DNA of 64,000 bases from an uncultured Coriobacteriaceae bacterium (lineage in GTDB: Bacteria > Actinomycetota > Coriobacteriia > Coriobacteriales > Coriobacteriaceae), in the NCBI GenBank assembly GCA_944321435.1, contig CALULH010000009.1, forward strand, positions 44,818-108,817, read 5' to 3'. The stretch's first letter is position 1, and every line of letters starts with the position of its first letter. Below the pieces are notes generated by a model. That model ran no database searches. It worked only from the letters and a program-made list of their open reading frames with translations, and had not been told where the DNA came from. The translations under genes were made by a program, and so were the position numbers. Below are positions 61,880-64,000 of the stretch, in pieces.

Positions 61880-63619
61880 TCAGCTCCTCGGCTTCCTCAC
61901 GGACGCAATGATGTCGCGAGCGCGACCCTTGGAGACGACCCTGCGGGTGAGGTCGACGCCGACGGCGTCGCCGAGCGCGTCGGTGAGGTCGGTCCTGTAG
62001 TCGAAGATCCAGTGGTTCCCGTCGAGGCGGTGGCCCACCACGTCCGCGAGCGCCTCCTGGATCGCGCCCGTCGACGGCCTCGAGCCAGTCAGCCGCCCCG
62101 CGTCGGACTGCATGAGGCGCATGACCAGCAGCGCTATAAAGCACACCAAGAAGTGCGTCCTGATGTGGGCCTCCGTGGAGCAGTAGACCGGGCGGGCGCC
62201 TATCTCGCCCTCGACCACGCGGAACGACTCCTCTATGCGCCACAGGCCGCGGTAGCAGTCGATGACCTCGCCGTCGGACATGTCCTGCTCGCTCGTCACG
62301 ATGCAGTAGTAGCCGTCGTAGCGGGAGTCCTCCTCGATCGCCGCCTCGTCGAGCACCCAATTGTGCTGCGCCGCCTCCCTGGTCTCGCGCACGCAGGGGG
62401 CGTCCTTCGCGTAGCGCACCGAGGAGCGCGCGAACGCCGAGGAGCAATCCCCGCGCGCGATCGCTCGCAGGCTCTTCTCGACGATCCTGACGCGCTCGGC
62501 GTGGCTGCGGTCTGCGAAGTTCTTGGACCAAAACGCGACCTGCTTGACGGGCGCCGTCACCCTGCGCGTGCAGCCGTCCCCCGGTCACGTAGACCGCCCT
62601 CTCGTCGATGCGGCTCTTCACCCTGTAGGTCCCCTCGGCGTTGGCGGCGTAGCCCTCCTCTGAGAGCACCCACGACTTCAGCTCGCGGTCCGCGCCGCGC
62701 ACGCTCTGGGAGAAGACGTAGCCGTTGCCGTCCAGGACGCACCGCGCGATGTTCGCCGAGGCGTTGGGCCCACTGTCGGCGACGACGACCACCCGCTCCG
62801 GGCTGTCGGGCCCGAACCGCACGCCCGCCTTCTCCATCGCCGGCACGAGCGTCGTGACGTCGGGCGCGTTCCCCGGGAACAACATGTAGTCGAGCGGCGT
62901 CCCGCCGGCGTCCAGGAACAGTCCCATCTGAACGATCGGGCTCCTGCGGTTCTCCTTAGAGACCCCGCGCATGCGGAAGCCGTCCTCGCCCTCGACCTCG
63001 AAGAAGAAGTTGGTAACATCGTAGTAGAGGACCCTCGTGTCGCGCGGCCCGCGCGCGGCCTCCAGCGCCGCGTCCATGTGCCGGACCATCTCGTCGGAGC
63101 GCTCGTCCAGGTAGGTCAGCGCCCGGTAGACGTCGTCGAGGGAGAAGGTGCACCTGCGCGGGAACGCGCCCCTCCTCTCCCAGGCCCCCTTCTTGGACGA
63201 GGGGTGGACGATGCGGTCCCAGATCAGCAGCTCGAGCACGCGGTAGGGGTCGAACCCCAGCCTCCTCGCCGTCCTCTTGCGCTCGAAGAAGTCGAGGAGC
63301 CCCAGGTCGCGGTTGAGGTAGGCGTCCACGACCGCCGCCCCGAGCTCGAGGCGCGCCTCCCCATCGCGCCTGTCGATCCTCTGCAGGGGCTGATCTTGGC
63401 GATCACAGGCTCCGTTCCGGCGCGCCTGGCCTCGTTGCGCCTCGCGCACTCCTCGGTGAAGTGTTCGATCGGGTCGGCGATCCCGGAGCGCTCGAGGTCG
63501 TCGACGTAGCCGAGGCTCTCTACCGTCCTCGACATGTTCTTGCCGCGCTCGTCGTGGCAGCCCTCAACGATCGTGAGGTACACGCGCCCGTTTCCCTTCT
63601 TCGACTTCCTGAGGTACAT
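61880..63619 (-). pseudogene. IS1634-like DDE transposase with two opposite frameshifts
   Basis: Reading on the minus strand from ATG 63619 (MYLRKSKKGNGRVYL), conserved transposase sequence continues through three segments in two frames. The middle segment (LLIWDRIVHPSSKKG, LYYDVTNFFFEVEG, VVVADSGPNASANIARC) needs a frame change near 63386-63389, where a run of four C (minus strand) should have five. The last segment (RRVTAPVKQVAFWSKNF, WRIEESFRVVEGEIG) returns to the first frame at 62578-62582, where a run of five G should have four. The two shifts compensate. Either sequencing errors in homopolymers or a decayed element. DDE residues appear present across the segments. Confidence 0.85.
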
Positions 63620-63670
63620 GTCCGGCCCCTGACCTGCGGGAACATATATCCCAATTAAAGTATACACCGA
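61880..63670 (-). mobile_element. IS1634-family insertion sequence (ends not defined)
   Basis: The transposase remnant and its immediate flanks. I could not identify convincing terminal inverted repeats: the right side has a short direct repeat of GGTGTATA on the minus strand (about 63663-63680), the left side none. The limits given are the coding part plus the short upstream region. Confidence 0.5.
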
Positions 63671-63835
63671 TATACACCATGCAGAAAAGTCATAGAATCA
63701 GGACAAAGAAAAGCCCCACCTTGATTCGCAACTTCATCGAAACGCCTCCAAGACTCAGCGATACATGTCGCGATGAGTCCGGGAACCCTCCCCCTCGGGG
63801 CCGGAGAGGCCGGCCCGCGGAACCGGGGAGGCAAG

Positions 63836-64000
63836 ATGCCGAGGAGGAAGGGGAAGAAGCCGTCGGAGAGGTCCTACGCCGGGCTCACGAGGCACGAGCG
63901 CCAAGGATGCTCGACAGGGGGAAGAGCTGCCGCGAGATAGCCGCCGAGCTGGGGCGCGCGCCGTCGACGGTGGCCAACGAGGTCGCGAAGCACCGGTTCG
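63836..64000 (+). pseudogene. IS30-like transposase, 5' end, frameshifted and cut by window edge
   Basis: From ATG 63836 (GGGGAGG ribosome-binding site) the protein starts MPRRKGKKPSERSYAGLTRHER, then the conserved helix-turn-helix MLDRGKSCREIAAELGRAPS continues in another frame from about 63907. The two match the N-terminal domain of IS30-family transposases (LT-x-x-ER ... REIA-x-x-LGR-x-x-STV). One base appears missing around 63899-63906. The rest lies outside the window. Confidence 0.7.

Overview
The window reads as chromosomal DNA of a high-GC Gram-positive bacterium. Gene content and codon use fit class Coriobacteriia (Actinomycetota, Collinsella/Olsenella-like). The evidence is a Tad/Flp pilus locus, AddAB rather than RecBCD, YolD paired with a Y-family polymerase, a DUF3284 protein, LoaP-like NusG paralogs before an exopolysaccharide locus, and GC-rich third codon positions almost throughout. 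The genus call is inference; no rRNA or other taxonomic marker is present.

Layout. 1-6924: distal part of a Tad/Flp pilus operon (tadA, cut by the window edge; tadB; tadC; a Flp pilin; a second pilin-like protein; two TadE-like proteins; a TadG-like protein; a DUF192 protein). 7085-7258: tRNA-Phe with its own promoter and terminator. 7403-15035: a GH5-fold protein, then housekeeping rsmI-metG-rsmA-tatD and an SOS-type Y-family polymerase/YolD pair. 15269-20150: a GH1 6-phospho-beta-glucosidase, then a copper module (copA, copZ, csoR) on the minus strand with matching operator-like sites before copA and copZ. 20184-23272: a repeat-bearing leader and a DEAD-box RNA helicase with an RGG-rich tail. 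23288-25343: divergent cysK and cysE. 25382-29352: a MarR-controlled amino-acid ABC transporter ending in an ATP-grasp ligase. 29429-32154: Fe-S/flavin protein, holin-like membrane protein, ApbE and a TrpR-like regulator. 32311-43716: AddB-AddA, a DUF3284 protein, a 31-bp perfect inverted repeat, and dnaE. 43740-44651: a YitT-family membrane protein.

From about 45000 to 61300 lies one long exopolysaccharide/capsule locus. It opens with a good promoter and two NusG/LoaP-like antiterminator genes separated by a long RNA hairpin. Then come an initiating phosphoglycosyltransferase, one GT4 and four GT2 glycosyltransferases, an EpsG-type polymerase, a Wzx-type flippase, an aminotransferase/acetyltransferase pair with RfbA and RfbB (probably making a dTDP-4-amino- or 4-acetamido-dideoxyhexose), and a large orphan membrane protein. 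The glycosyltransferase block and the orphan membrane gene are visibly AT-richer than the flippase-to-rfbB block, so the locus is a mosaic. The right end holds an IS1634-like transposase with two opposite frameshifts and the start of an IS30-like transposase cut by the window edge.

For undescribed biology, the best candidates are the MarR/ABC/ATP-grasp operon, the paired LoaP-like regulators with their intervening hairpin, and the GH5 protein that has lost its acid/base glutamate.
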